64,000 bases of DNA from NCBI GenBank assembly GCA_003598085.1, contig QZKU01000084.1, positions 1-64,000 on the forward strand. Direction: 5' to 3'. This DNA is from Candidatus Abyssobacteria bacterium SURF_5. Lineage in GTDB: Bacteria; Abyssobacteria; SURF-5. Each line of letters starts with the position of its first letter. Position 1 is the stretch's first letter. The notes beneath the pieces are model-generated. The model was not told where the DNA came from, did no database searches, and worked only from the letters and a program-made list of their open reading frames with translations. The translations under genes were made by a program, and so were the position numbers. Positions 54,697 to 63,642 of this stretch are shown piece by piece.

Positions 54697-56045
54697 TCGA
54701 ACATCATGCGGGCGCACCCGAAATAATAGCGCGAATAGCGGCCGTTGCGCGGAATGTTGGCGTCTATCCGCCAAAACACCCGATGGTGCTGCAATCGGCC
54801 GAAGATCTGATGAAACTGATTCGCTCGACCCCGGCGGGCAGCGCTCGTGTCACCGCCCACATGGTGAATTCCGAGCTGTACTTTGAAAAGGAAATGCTTC
54901 CCGACGAGACAATCAAGCATTCTTTTCTCGTCCAATTCCTCAAGGAACGCGGCATCAACAGTATTTCCATCAATCGGGATGCCGAGCCGGAAGCCATCGC
55001 GAATTTTTTCGCTGTTCTGGCGGCGGAAAAACAGAAGAATCCCGATAAGCGGGAGTTGAGGAAAAACTTGGAGGAAAAGAAGATATCCGGCGTCGAATTC
55101 GACAATCTTTTAGCGGTCGACCTGATGGAGAAGGCGTACGACCTGAGCGAGACGGAAACAGGTGAAGCGGCATCCCAATCGTATCAGGGCGCCGTCGAGT
55201 GCCTGAAAGCCGTCGAACAGGATGTCGCGGCTGAATCGCCCGGAATAGACAAGGAGGCGCTTCAGAAGATAGTATCCTCCTTATTGGAAGAATTTCTCGG
55301 CGACCGCAACGCGCGCATGGGCATCATGAGCATGAAAAACTACGATCAGCTCCTGTTCCATCACTCGGTGAATGTCGCCGTAACCGCGCTTCTGATCGCT
55401 CGAAAGCTTCCTCTATCGGCAGAATGTATTAATGCCATAGGCGTGAGCGCGCTGCTGCATGACATAGGAAAACTGAAAATCCCGCGCGAAATCGCCGCGA
55501 ACCCCGGCCGGCTGACCGATGCCGAGTGGAACATCATCCGGCGTCATCCGATAGAGGGCGCCCAGATGCTGATGCGATACGAGGGTCTGGGTGATCTGCC
55601 GGTACTGGCGGCCTTCGAGCATCACGCCGGCTATGACTTGAGCGGCTATCCGCCGGTCAAGGGCAAAAGTCATCCGCATGCGGTTGCGCGAATAATAGGG
55701 ATCGCCGATGCATATGAGGCGATGACGGCCAGCCGCCCGTATCGGCCGGCACAAACGCTGGACTATGCCGTAAAAGTCCTGCTTCACGGGTCGGGCACAC
55801 ATTTCGATCCTCTGCTCGTCAAGCTGTTTTTGAGTATCATCGGAGTATTTCCACCGGGCAGTCTGGTGCGGTTGCAGAACGGGGCTGCAGCGGTAGTGAT
55901 CGAACCCGGTCAGGATAATCCGTTCTTCCCAAAGGTCCGATTGCTGGACCGTCTTTCCTCCGATTCGGATGCACCTCTCGTTGATACCGCCGAGAATCCT
56001 TCCGAATACTCTGTCGTGGGTGTTGCCGATTCAGACAATATTTGA
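54693..56045 (+). CDS. HD-GYP phosphodiesterase with shared N-terminal domain
   Basis: 450 residues whose ATG overlaps the HEAT protein stop. Residues about 10-135 resemble the N-terminal domain of that protein (VYPPKHPMV, FLKERGINSISI, then FFAVLAAEK). The HD-GYP domain has His223-224, HD (256-257), HH (310-311) and GYP (318-320), so it should cleave a cyclic dinucleotide. Compared with the 11.4-kb HD-GYP gene it has a different sensor part. An acidic tail ends the protein. Confidence 0.85.
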   Translation: MIEHHAGAPEIIARIAAVARNVGVYPPKHPMVLQSAEDLMKLIRSTPAGSARVTAHMVNSELYFEKEMLPDETIKHSFLVQFLKERGINSISINRDAEPEAIANFFAVLAAEKQKNPDKRELRKNLEEKKISGVEFDNLLAVDLMEKAYDLSETETGEAASQSYQGAVECLKAVEQDVAAESPGIDKEALQKIVSSLLEEFLGDRNARMGIMSMKNYDQLLFHHSVNVAVTALLIARKLPLSAECINAIGVSALLHDIGKLKIPREIAANPGRLTDAEWNIIRRHPIEGAQMLMRYEGLGDLPVLAAFEHHAGYDLSGYPPVKGKSHPHAVARIIGIADAYEAMTASRPYRPAQTLDYAVKVLLHGSGTHFDPLLVKLFLSIIGVFPPGSLVRLQNGAAAVVIEPGQDNPFFPKVRLLDRLSSDSDAPLVDTAENPSEYSVVGVADSDNI

Positions 56046-56100
56046 CAGAATCATACCGGAACAGAAAAAAAATGGGTCTTGATGGTGGGGAGGTGAACCC

Positions 56101-56577
56101 ATGACTATCTCTCGAAAGCTTAAAGACTACCTGGATTCACAAGGAATATCGTACGAAGTTTTATCGCATAAAGTCGCGTATACGGCGCAGGAAACCGCGG
56201 CTGCACAAGATGTTACGGGTTGGAAGGTTGCGAAGAGCGTTGTTTGCTATTGTGACGGAAAATTCGTGCTCCTTGTGCTGCAAGCGCCAAACGTGGTTGA
56301 TTTCAAGCTCCTGAAACAGGAACTTGGGTGTCAGGAGACGCGGCTCGCGCACGAGCAGGAGATGGAGCAACTGTTCCCCGAGGTCGAGTTGGGAGCCGAA
56401 TCGCCGTTCGGTAATCTGTACGATTTGCCGGTCTACGTTGATAAGGGACTGGCAGAAATGGGCGAGATCATATTCAATGCCGGCTCCCACACCGAATCGA
56501 TTAGAATGCGGTTTGACGACTACAAAAAGTTGGTCAACCCGAAGATCATAGAGATATCGAAGATGGCGAAGGTGTAG
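56101..56577 (+). CDS. YbaK/EbsC-type aminoacyl-tRNA deacylase-like
   Basis: 158 residues. AQETAAAQDV, GWKVAKSVV, CDGKFVLLVL and a late IIFNAGSHTESIRM segment are those of the YbaK/ProX superfamily, which hydrolyses mischarged aminoacyl-tRNA such as Ala- or Cys-tRNA(Pro). Active-site lysine in VAKSVV is kept. A ribosome site (GGGGAGG) lies eight bases before the start. It follows the HD-GYP gene after 55 bases and converges on the selenoprotein gene. Confidence 0.8.
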   Translation: MTISRKLKDYLDSQGISYEVLSHKVAYTAQETAAAQDVTGWKVAKSVVCYCDGKFVLLVLQAPNVVDFKLLKQELGCQETRLAHEQEMEQLFPEVELGAESPFGNLYDLPVYVDKGLAEMGEIIFNAGSHTESIRMRFDDYKKLVNPKIIEISKMAKV

Positions 56578-56648
56578 GAATCACGCGTGCTTGCCCAATT
56601 TTCACCCCCCATTTCAGCCTGATGAGGAACTGCCTCTTTATGTCTGGC

Positions 56649-57245
56649 CTAATCGGGCGCCTCTTCACAAGGAGTCGCTTTCTTCGCCCACAGGCTGCCC
56701 GGATACCGCTTCTGCAACTCAACATATACCCGCTTCAGGTGCTTCGGCTCGTGCGTTTGCTTGTATCGCGCGACTCCCTCATAGAAAATCGCCTGAGGGG
56801 CGGCGGCGCTGGCCGGATACCGATCGGCGACGCTTCTCAGCTCCGCCATCGCGAGTTCGAGCTGGCCGATGTCGAAATTCTCCATCGCCCGAATCAACTC
56901 CAGTTGGCCCACCAGTTCCGCCGGCGGCATATACCCGACGGTATGAAAGCGCGGGTTGCCGTCCTGCTCAAGAACAAACAGGGTCGGCGTCCAGCGAACG
57001 CGGTATTTCTTCATCAGCTCGGTCGGCTTCACAAAATTGCATTGCGATTTCAGGGGAACGAACAGGTCGTTGATCTCTTGAATCACTTCATCGGTTGGAT
57101 ACGTAACTGTATCCATCTTCTTGCAGCCCAGTCACCCGGGAAACCAGAAGTCAAGATAGACGAGCCTGTTGCGGTTCCTTGCCTCGTCAAGCGCCTGCTG
57201 ATAATCGACCAGCCAATTGATAGCTGTTTTCACTGAATCCGCCAT
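56649..57245 (-). CDS. thioredoxin-like selenoprotein with UxxC motif (in-frame UGA)
   Basis: 198 residues if the in-frame TGA at 57132-57134 is read as selenocysteine. Translation begins at the ATG at 57245 with AAGGAG upstream. The text around the site is LDFWFPG-U38-LG-C41-KKMD, where thioredoxin-like proteins have CxxC; the following YPTDEVIQEI and TPTLFVLEQDG match a thioredoxin fold with a cis-proline (WTPTLFV). The last part (about 110-190) is a TPR-like helical tail. Starting 18 bases after the UGA is a hairpin GGAUAC-AGUUAC-GUAUCC with G as the second loop base, as bacterial SECIS elements require. It is probably a cytoplasmic thiol oxidoreductase. A base error or pseudogene is possible but would not explain the hairpin. 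Confidence 0.75.
57099..57116 (-). promoter_or_regulatory. bacterial SECIS-like hairpin
   Basis: In the mRNA (minus strand) a perfect 6-base-pair stem GGAUAC/GUAUCC encloses the loop AGUUAC. The stem starts 18 bases after the UGA and the loop 24 bases after, with a G in the first two loop positions, consistent with known bacterial SECIS rules. It lies within the coding region. Confidence 0.6.
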
Positions 57246-57533
57246 TGGAATCTTCTCCTTTCATGTAATAAACTACAATAAATTTAACAGCGGCGGGTTT
57301 GAAAAGTAAGCCGCGATTATTTGGCGGAATTCAGACAGTGGGAGTTCATGCACAGACAGCGCGGGAGGTCGCGCACACGATGCAATGGTCGAAGCGTTAT
57401 GCGAAGCATCTCTATAGGACTGAAGTTATGACTATTTTCGACAATACGATTAACTTGGTATTGTTCCTGCTCCTCCCCACGGCATTCAGTTCAGGAAGAT
57501 AGTTGGGGTGGGTGATCATATCGAGGAGGGAAA

Positions 57534-57818
57534 ATGAGCAAGATTATGCAGCGCGGGCGATTCCTTTCAGACACGGCTGGAGCCTTTTTACTCGCCATGG
57601 TCAGTCTGGCGATTCTTTCCGGATGCGCAAGCGGGCCCATGGAGACGGCGCACAAGGTGCATTCGTACACGCCCTGTGGAATGATGATGAACGCCGTCAT
57701 GGACCATCCGCAAGCATGTCCGCACCATCCAGAGGAGGTGGGCGAGCCGGGAGTCGAAGCGGATGCGACCGAAGCGCCCGAGAGTTCGGCGGGCGCATCG
57801 GCCGGACATGCGCATTAA
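57534..57818 (+). CDS. small His/Met-rich lipoprotein
   Basis: 94 residues. The leader ends in LSGC (a good lipobox), leaving a mature chain of about 64 residues with CGMMMNAVMDHPQACPHHPEE, and a final GHAH. The His, Met and Cys content suggests copper, nickel or zinc binding in the periplasm. GAGGAGGG precedes the start. It reads toward the micro-ORF and away from the selenoprotein. Confidence 0.65.
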   Translation: MSKIMQRGRFLSDTAGAFLLAMVSLAILSGCASGPMETAHKVHSYTPCGMMMNAVMDHPQACPHHPEEVGEPGVEADATEAPESSAGASAGHAH

Positions 57819-57909
57819 CCCAGCGAATTCTGCAAGATTTGATTATCTAACGAATGACGCGCTTCCGCAAGCCCAGTAGCTTGGTTCCCGATTCATGGAG
57901 GATTTCAGA

Positions 57910-58026
57910 ATGTGTCCGATATGTATTGTCATTGCGGCTCTCGCCTCGATAGCATTTGTCGCAGCCAGATTGATACCATGGAAGAAGCAGCCAAACCTTG
58001 CTCCTGAGATCATCAGTAAAGATTGA
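57910..58026 (+). CDS. micro-ORF, 38-residue membrane peptide
   Basis: Starting with MCPICI, then one hydrophobic helix (about 5-22) and a basic-polar tail WKKQPNLAPEI. TGGAGG lies eight bases before the ATG. A CxxC pair stands at the very start. It may be a tiny membrane or thiol protein; homology cannot be judged. Lies between the lipoprotein and a convergent XRE gene. Confidence 0.45.
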   Translation: MCPICIVIAALASIAFVAARLIPWKKQPNLAPEIISKD

Positions 58027-58146
58027 CCGCGGCCTTCCTTGAACTGCCGCGGTGATTCGGGATGACGGACATCTTGGAGGCGTTCCGGCAGGTTTCGGCA
58101 AGACATGTTTCCTGCGCTCAACAAGGTGAGAAGAAGACAGCCGCTT

Positions 58147-58728
58147 CTATTTGTGCGGGGCGTGGATAACGGCGAGAATAGTGGTTTCCTTTTCGCCGAT
58201 GCATTCGACGCGATGGCGAAGCTTCGATTCGAAGTAGATGCAGTCGCCGGGACGCAGCACGTCGGTATGGTCTTCGAGCGTCACTTCCATTTCGCCGTCG
58301 AGCACGAAGATGAACTCCTCGCCTTCGTGCGAGTATGCGTTGCGGTCTTTCTTGGTGGCGGGTTCGAGCGTAACCAGGAACGGCTCCATGAAGCGGTTCT
58401 TCTTGTCCTGGGCGAGCGACTCGTAGCGGTATCCGAATTTTATGCCTTCTTTCGAGGCGACTCGCGATACGTGCCGCCGCTCCTCGGCGCGAACGATGAC
58501 GAATGGGGCCTCGGACCTGTCCTCAAAGAAATGGCCGATCGGCACTTCGAGAGCCTGGCCGATTTTGATGAGCGTGCCAAGCGGCGGCGAGATCATGTGG
58601 TTTTCGATCTGGGAGAGCAGCGCGGAGGAGAACCCCGATTTTTCCGCCAGCTCAGGCAGGGATAACCCCTTTTCCTCTCTCAGTTTTTTGATTTTCTCGC
58701 CGACTTTCATCTCCTGTATTTCAGCCAT
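58147..58728 (-). CDS. XRE-family regulator with C-terminal cupin
   Basis: 193 residues. Residues about 8-65 are a lambda-repressor-type helix-turn-helix (LREEKGLSLPELAEKSGFS, LSQIENH), and residues about 110-190 a cupin barrel (YSHEGEEFIFVLDGEMEV, then HRVECIGEKE). Such regulators bind small metabolites such as polyamines or amino-acid derivatives. It starts three bases after the stop of the oxidoreductase gamma gene, so it is likely part of that operon and may control it. Confidence 0.85.
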   Translation of the reverse strand: MAEIQEMKVGEKIKKLREEKGLSLPELAEKSGFSSALLSQIENHMISPPLGTLIKIGQALEVPIGHFFEDRSEAPFVIVRAEERRHVSRVASKEGIKFGYRYESLAQDKKNRFMEPFLVTLEPATKKDRNAYSHEGEEFIFVLDGEMEVTLEDHTDVLRPGDCIYFESKLRHRVECIGEKETTILAVIHAPHK

Positions 58729-58731
58729 TTC

Positions 58732-59277
58732 TCATCCTTTGCGCGCGAGACGCGCTCCGGTTTCTATAGCTTTGGTGTTCAGCGGTAAGGTCTTATGATA
58801 TCGCTCCGCGATTGCCTTGGGAAGTGATTTCGTGATGCTTTCCATCGATACCACCTGCGTGCGCTCGACATAACCGCCGAGGGCCACCATATTCGCGATT
58901 TTGTCGTTCCCCATTTCCTGCGCTATCTGGTTTGCCGGCAAAAGCAAAACGTCGATGTCGGTTCTGTTCACTTGAGCGGCGTCGACCAGCGAGGTGTTGA
59001 CCAACATGAATCCGCCCAGCCTCACGCGCGGCTGGAATTTGGAGAGCGACGGCCCGTTCATGACGATGACGGCGTGGGGATGTCCGGTCATCGGCGAGCC
59101 GATCTCCTCATCGGACACCATGATGGTGCAATTTGCGGTGCCGCCTCTCATCTCGACGCCGTACGTGGGCATGTAGGTGACGCGCTTGCCCTCGAACATC
59201 GCGGCGTAGGCCAGGATGTCGCCGATCAGCATGATGCCCTGTCCGCCAAACCCGGCCATGATCACATCGGTGTACAT
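58732..59277 (-). CDS. 2-oxoacid:ferredoxin oxidoreductase gamma subunit
   Basis: 181 residues matching the gamma chain of KOR/VOR/IOR-type oxidoreductases (MAGFGGQGIMLIGDILA, TYMPTYGVEMRGGTA and ANQIAQEMGN). It forms a complex with the alpha, beta and delta chains encoded to its right in transcription order before it. It is separated from them by 1.1 kb of repeats and a GIY-YIG gene. The Gly-Gly motif is intact, so the gene seems functional. Confidence 0.85.
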   Translation of the reverse strand: MYTDVIMAGFGGQGIMLIGDILAYAAMFEGKRVTYMPTYGVEMRGGTANCTIMVSDEEIGSPMTGHPHAVIVMNGPSLSKFQPRVRLGGFMLVNTSLVDAAQVNRTDIDVLLLPANQIAQEMGNDKIANMVALGGYVERTQVVSMESITKSLPKAIAERYHKTLPLNTKAIETGARLARKG

Positions 59278-59415
59278 ATGCCTCCTGGTTTCATGCTCTA
59301 AAACTAGTACGATTCAAGAAAAACCTCAACATGCTTCTTATTCTGATGTCCTGAGACATCGATGAATAAGCTTTTATTCTGAGGCAGTATTTAACAACAA
59401 GCTCTCAACATCCTT

Positions 59416-59606
59416 GTCATTCTGAGGCGCTACGCGCCGAAGAATCTCTCCTCGTCTCAGGAGAGAGATTCTTCGCTGCGCTCTTAACAACCTTTTCATT
59501 CGCTTCGTTCTATCATCCTTGTCATTCTGAGGCGCTACGCGCCGAAGAATCTCTTGTTGTCCAGTAGAAAAGAGAGATTCTTCGCTTCGCTCAGAATGAC
59601 AGAAAA
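59416..59606. repeat. REP-like palindromic repeat block, left copy
   Basis: Two facing CATTCTGAG/GAAGAATCTC units. The stretch 59461-59606 is closely repeated at 60149-60295, including CGCTGCGCTCTTAACAACCTT, CATTCGCTTCGTTCTATC, GCGCTACGCGCCGAAG and the final GCTCAGAATGACAGAAAA. The pair flanks the GIY-YIG gene. Confidence 0.7.
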
Positions 59607-59827
59607 AACGCTCAGAATGACAGAAAAAGGCTCAGAGCTCAGAACCAAATAAAAAGATAGCACCCCAAAAGGCTCAGAACCACATAAGCGCCCCAAAAAG
59701 CTCACAACCACATAAAAAGGAGAATGACATTAAAAAGTTCAGAATAACAGATCGAAAAGCGGCTGAGGCAATAACCGTTCAAGACTCCGCATAACGTCTT
59801 TCTTTCGCCTGCGTGAGCAAGAGCTTT
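59607..59827. other. short-repeat stretch near GIY-YIG gene
   Basis: Repeated short words (CTCAGAATGACAGAAAA, CTCAGAACCACATAA, CCCCAAAA) without a gene. It looks like decayed or expanding copies of the neighbouring repeat. Confidence 0.4.
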
Positions 59828-60124
59828 TCAATAGAATTCTTTGCTCAAGTCTCTCCATTCAGGATTGATTGACTCCACCAACTTTATTTTCCGCTCTCGC
59901 CGCCACCCCTTGATCTGTTTCTCTCGATCTATTGCTGTTCTAACATCCTGAGTCTCTTCAAAGTAAACAAGACGCCCGATATTATATCTTGCAGTGAAAC
60001 CGGGTACAAGCTTATTCTTATGTTCGTAGACACGTCTTATCAGGTCATTCGTTACGCCCGTATACAAGGTTCTTGATGCGTTTGTCATGATATAGACGTA
60101 GTAGCTGTTTGATGACGGAGTCAT
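59828..60124 (-). CDS. GIY-YIG nuclease-family protein
   Basis: 98 residues, the usual length for stand-alone small GIY-YIG proteins. YYVYIMT, LYTGVTNDLIRRVYEH, then IDREKQIKGWRRERKIKLV cover the nuclease fold. The YVY and LYTG motifs and the arginine are kept, so it may be active. It lies alone between direct repeats inside the oxidoreductase operon, on the same strand, which suggests insertion rather than original membership. Confidence 0.8.
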   Translation of the reverse strand: MTPSSNSYYVYIMTNASRTLYTGVTNDLIRRVYEHKNKLVPGFTARYNIGRLVYFEETQDVRTAIDREKQIKGWRRERKIKLVESINPEWRDLSKEFY

Positions 60125-60148
60125 CGATAACTAAATTTGTTCCCCCAA

Positions 60149-60295
60149 GAGAGATTCTTCGCTGCGCTCTTAACAACCTTCTCATTCGCTTCGTTCTATC
60201 ATCCTTGTCATTCTGAGGCGCTACGCGCCGAAGAATCTCTTCTTGTCCCAGGAGAAAAGAGAGATTCTTCGCTTCGCTCAGAATGACAGAAAAAG
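60149..60295. repeat. REP-like palindromic repeat block, right copy
   Basis: About 146 bases closely matching 59461-59606, in the same orientation. A few substitutions and a small indel in the CTTGTC segment distinguish it. Shorter debris (CACAATGACAT, CTCAGAATAACA) continues to about 60370. Confidence 0.7.
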
Positions 60296-60401
60296 GCCCA
60301 CAATGACATGACTCACAATGACATGGAAAGGCCCACAATGACATTAAAAGCTCAGAATAACACAAAAGGGGAAACGACAAAAAAGTCGCAACCCCCTGAC
60401 A

Positions 60402-61128
<727 letters not shown>

Positions 61129-61157
<29 letters not shown>

Positions 61158-62205
61158 GGATACTCCTTTTGATCTCGGCGAGGACTTCTTCGGGTGTCGG
61201 CACTCCTCCGCCGGGCCGCCCGTAGAAGTGGATGTCGGCCTCGCGATGGGCGGAGATTTGCACGTCGGTCAGCATCTGTCCCGTGTTCATTTCCACAACG
61301 AGCACTTTCCGCACCCGTTTCGAGGCTTCATAGACCGCCTTTGACGGGAATGGGAACAGCGTGATCGGACGAACCAGACCCGCGCGGATGCCCTCCTCGC
61401 GCGCCAGTTTAATCGCCGTCTTGACGATCCTCGAAGCGGTGCCGAACGCGACGATGACGATCTCCGCATCCGAAGTTGCCTGTTCCTCATAGAGCGGCTC
61501 GTTCTCGCGGATATGATCGTACTTTTCCTTGAGCTGAAGGTTATGCGCCTCCTGCTCGCCATCGTTCAGATACAGGGTTTTCAGATATTGCGGCTTGTGG
61601 TCCTTCGCGCCCGTTATCGCCCATGGTTTGTCAAAGAACTGAATCGGTTCCGTCGGCTCGAGCGAGGCCGGCTCTTTCATCTGGCCGAGGATCGCGTCGG
61701 CCAGGATCATGGCCGGATTCCGGTACTTATCGGCAAGCTCAAATGCCTTGATTGTAAGGTTGAACATCTCCTGAACCGATGCGGGCGCAAGAACGATGTT
61801 GTAGTAGTCGCCGTGGCCGCCGCCTCGGGTTGCCTGAAAATAGTCTCCCTGGGTCGGAGAGATCCCTCCAAGACCCGGCCCGCACCGCATGATATTCACG
61901 ACGAGGCAGGGAATCTCGCTTCCGGCCATGTAGGACATGCCCTCCTGCATCAGAGAGATGCCGGGGCCGGATGAAGAGGTCATCGCCCGGGCGCCGCTGG
62001 CCGAGGCGCCCATCACCATATTGATCGAGGCGATCTCGCTTTCGGCCTGAATGAAGATCCCGCCCGCTTTCGGCAGGTGCTCGGAAAGATATTCGGGGAT
62101 GTCGTTCTGAGGAGTGATCGGATAACCGAAATAATACCGGCAGCCGGCCTGTATTGCGGCCTCGGCGAGCGCCACATTTCCCTTGATCAACTGCAGGTCC
62201 TTCAT
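61129..62205 (-). CDS. 2-oxoacid:ferredoxin oxidoreductase alpha subunit
   Basis: 358 residues with [46 protein letters not shown], and a C-terminal transketolase-type domain ending in [14 protein letters not shown]. This is the VorB/KorA-type alpha chain. It follows the ferredoxin gene after about 36 bases. Together with beta and gamma it makes an oxygen-sensitive, CoA-forming 2-oxoacid oxidoreductase that reduces ferredoxin. Confidence 0.9.
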
Positions 62206-62241
62206 TGGAACCCTCGATTTTGGACTCTGGATTGAACGCTA

Positions 62242-62478
62242 CTATTTATATACTTCGATAGCCGTATCGGGGCACACTTCGGCGCACAGGCAGCAGCCGG
62301 TGCATTTGCCTTCGCCCTCGAATTTCGCCGCGTGGTAGCCTTGCGAATTGATTGTGGCGCCGATGACGATGCATTCGCGCGGGCACGCATCAATACAAAA
62401 CCGGCAACTCTTGCAGCGTTCTTCGAGGATGACGATATAGGCTTCAGTCTTCTTTTTGTCGGAAACGCTAATTGGCAT
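62242..62478 (-). CDS. 2-oxoacid oxidoreductase delta-type ferredoxin
   Basis: 78 residues from the ATG at 62478 (an upstream ATG at 62511 is in frame but has no ribosome site). Two 4Fe-4S motifs, CKSCRFCIDACP and CTGCCLCAEVCP, show a bacterial-type ferredoxin chain that hands electrons from the TPP site to soluble ferredoxin. It is the first gene of the operon and lies beneath the consensus promoter at 62553-62581. Confidence 0.9.
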   Translation of the reverse strand: MPISVSDKKKTEAYIVILEERCKSCRFCIDACPRECIVIGATINSQGYHAAKFEGEGKCTGCCLCAEVCPDTAIEVYK

Positions 62479-62552
62479 CGAGCAAACCTGATAAACCACT
62501 GTTGCTTTCATTAGAAAGCGTATTGCAAACGGAGCTTGTTTCGGAGATAATT

Positions 62553-62581
62553 ATTATATAGGGCACCCCCATCGATGTCAA
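62553..62581 (-). promoter_or_regulatory. consensus sigma-70 promoter of oxidoreductase operon
   Basis: On the minus strand perfect TTGACA and TATAAT boxes are 17 bases apart, about 70 bases before the ferredoxin ATG. It is the strongest promoter match in the window. Confidence 0.75.
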
Positions 62582-62659
62582 ACGCCGATGCAGCGATAAG
62601 AGTGGAAGGCGCGCCTCAGTGAATCGCGCTTTTCCCCGGCGCGGGCGAGGAATCTTCCC

Positions 62660-63544
62660 ATGCGCATTTTGATGATATTTGTCGACGGTATCGGTGTGGG
62701 AACTGCAGATCCCGCAGTCAATCCGTTTGCGGCGGCGCCATCCGCCATTTTTACCGATTTTCTTGATGCCCCAAAAGAAGCGGCGGCCTTCGGCGGAGTT
62801 GCCGGACGGGCTGACGCTTCGCTGGGGATTGATGGACTTCCACAAAGCGCCACCGGTCAGACCACGCTGTTGACCGGAGTGAACGCGGCAGCCGCCCTGG
62901 GAAGGCATCTGAACGGCTTCCCCGTCAAGAAGCTAAAGGAAATCCTGTCGGAGCACAGCATCTTCAAAAGGCTGACCGATCGCGGCCTGAAATCCACATT
63001 CATAAATGTTTTTAATCCGCTTTTCTTCGAAGCGATTGAAAAAGGCATTTCGTTGCGTTGCTCCGCAACGACACTTGCGACTATGGCCGCGAAGCTGCCG
63101 TTTTACGGCATTGACGATCTGATCAAGAGGCGGGCGATCTATCAGGATTTCACCAATGGTGTGCTCCAGGAGAAAGGGTTTCCGGTACCCGCTTTCAGCC
63201 CGCGGGAGGCGGGTGAAATTCTGGCTGAATCGGCCCGCCGGTTCGATTTCTGCCTGTACGAATATTTCCAGAGCGACATTGCCGGACATTCGCAGGTACG
63301 GGGACGCGCCATCGAGGAGGTCTGCAAGCTGGACGAGTTTCTGTCGGCCGTCCTCGAGGAGATCGATCTGCATGAGACGTCCGTCCTGCTGACGAGCGAC
63401 CACGGGAACCTCGAGAATCTCTCGACGCCGCTCCACACGAGCAATCCCGTTCCCGTTCTCTTGTGGGGAGCGCTCACCCGGCGGGCACACAGCGTTTCCT
63501 CCCTTCTCGACATCACTCCGCTGATCCTGGATTCCTTCTCGTAA
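62660..63544 (+). CDS. alkaline-phosphatase-superfamily metalloenzyme
   Basis: 294 residues. MIFVDGIGVG at the start, the nucleophile region PQSATGQTTLLTG (Thr/Ser as nucleophile), then HS in the middle and TSDHGN near the end give the metal-ligand layout of the phosphopentomutase/iPGM/alkaline phosphatase superfamily. It is shorter than phosphopentomutase (about 390) and phosphoglycerate mutase (about 510), so it is likely a stripped-down member with an unknown phosphoester or sulfate-ester substrate. GAGGAAT before the ATG. Confidence 0.75.
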   Translation: MRILMIFVDGIGVGTADPAVNPFAAAPSAIFTDFLDAPKEAAAFGGVAGRADASLGIDGLPQSATGQTTLLTGVNAAAALGRHLNGFPVKKLKEILSEHSIFKRLTDRGLKSTFINVFNPLFFEAIEKGISLRCSATTLATMAAKLPFYGIDDLIKRRAIYQDFTNGVLQEKGFPVPAFSPREAGEILAESARRFDFCLYEYFQSDIAGHSQVRGRAIEEVCKLDEFLSAVLEEIDLHETSVLLTSDHGNLENLSTPLHTSNPVPVLLWGALTRRAHSVSSLLDITPLILDSFS

Positions 63545-63565
63545 GGCGCATTCGGGCCCGTGCGC

Positions 63566-63594
63566 TTGACAGAAATGACGCATTGCGTTAGAAT
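63566..63594 (+). promoter_or_regulatory. sigma-70 promoter for phasin-like gene
   Basis: Perfect TTGACA and TAGAAT are 17 bases apart, about 48 bases before the ATG at 63643. Confidence 0.65.
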
Positions 63595-63642
63595 GTGTCA
63601 GTTGTTAAAGTAAGAGTGGGAAATGAAGCGAGGTGCAAAAGC

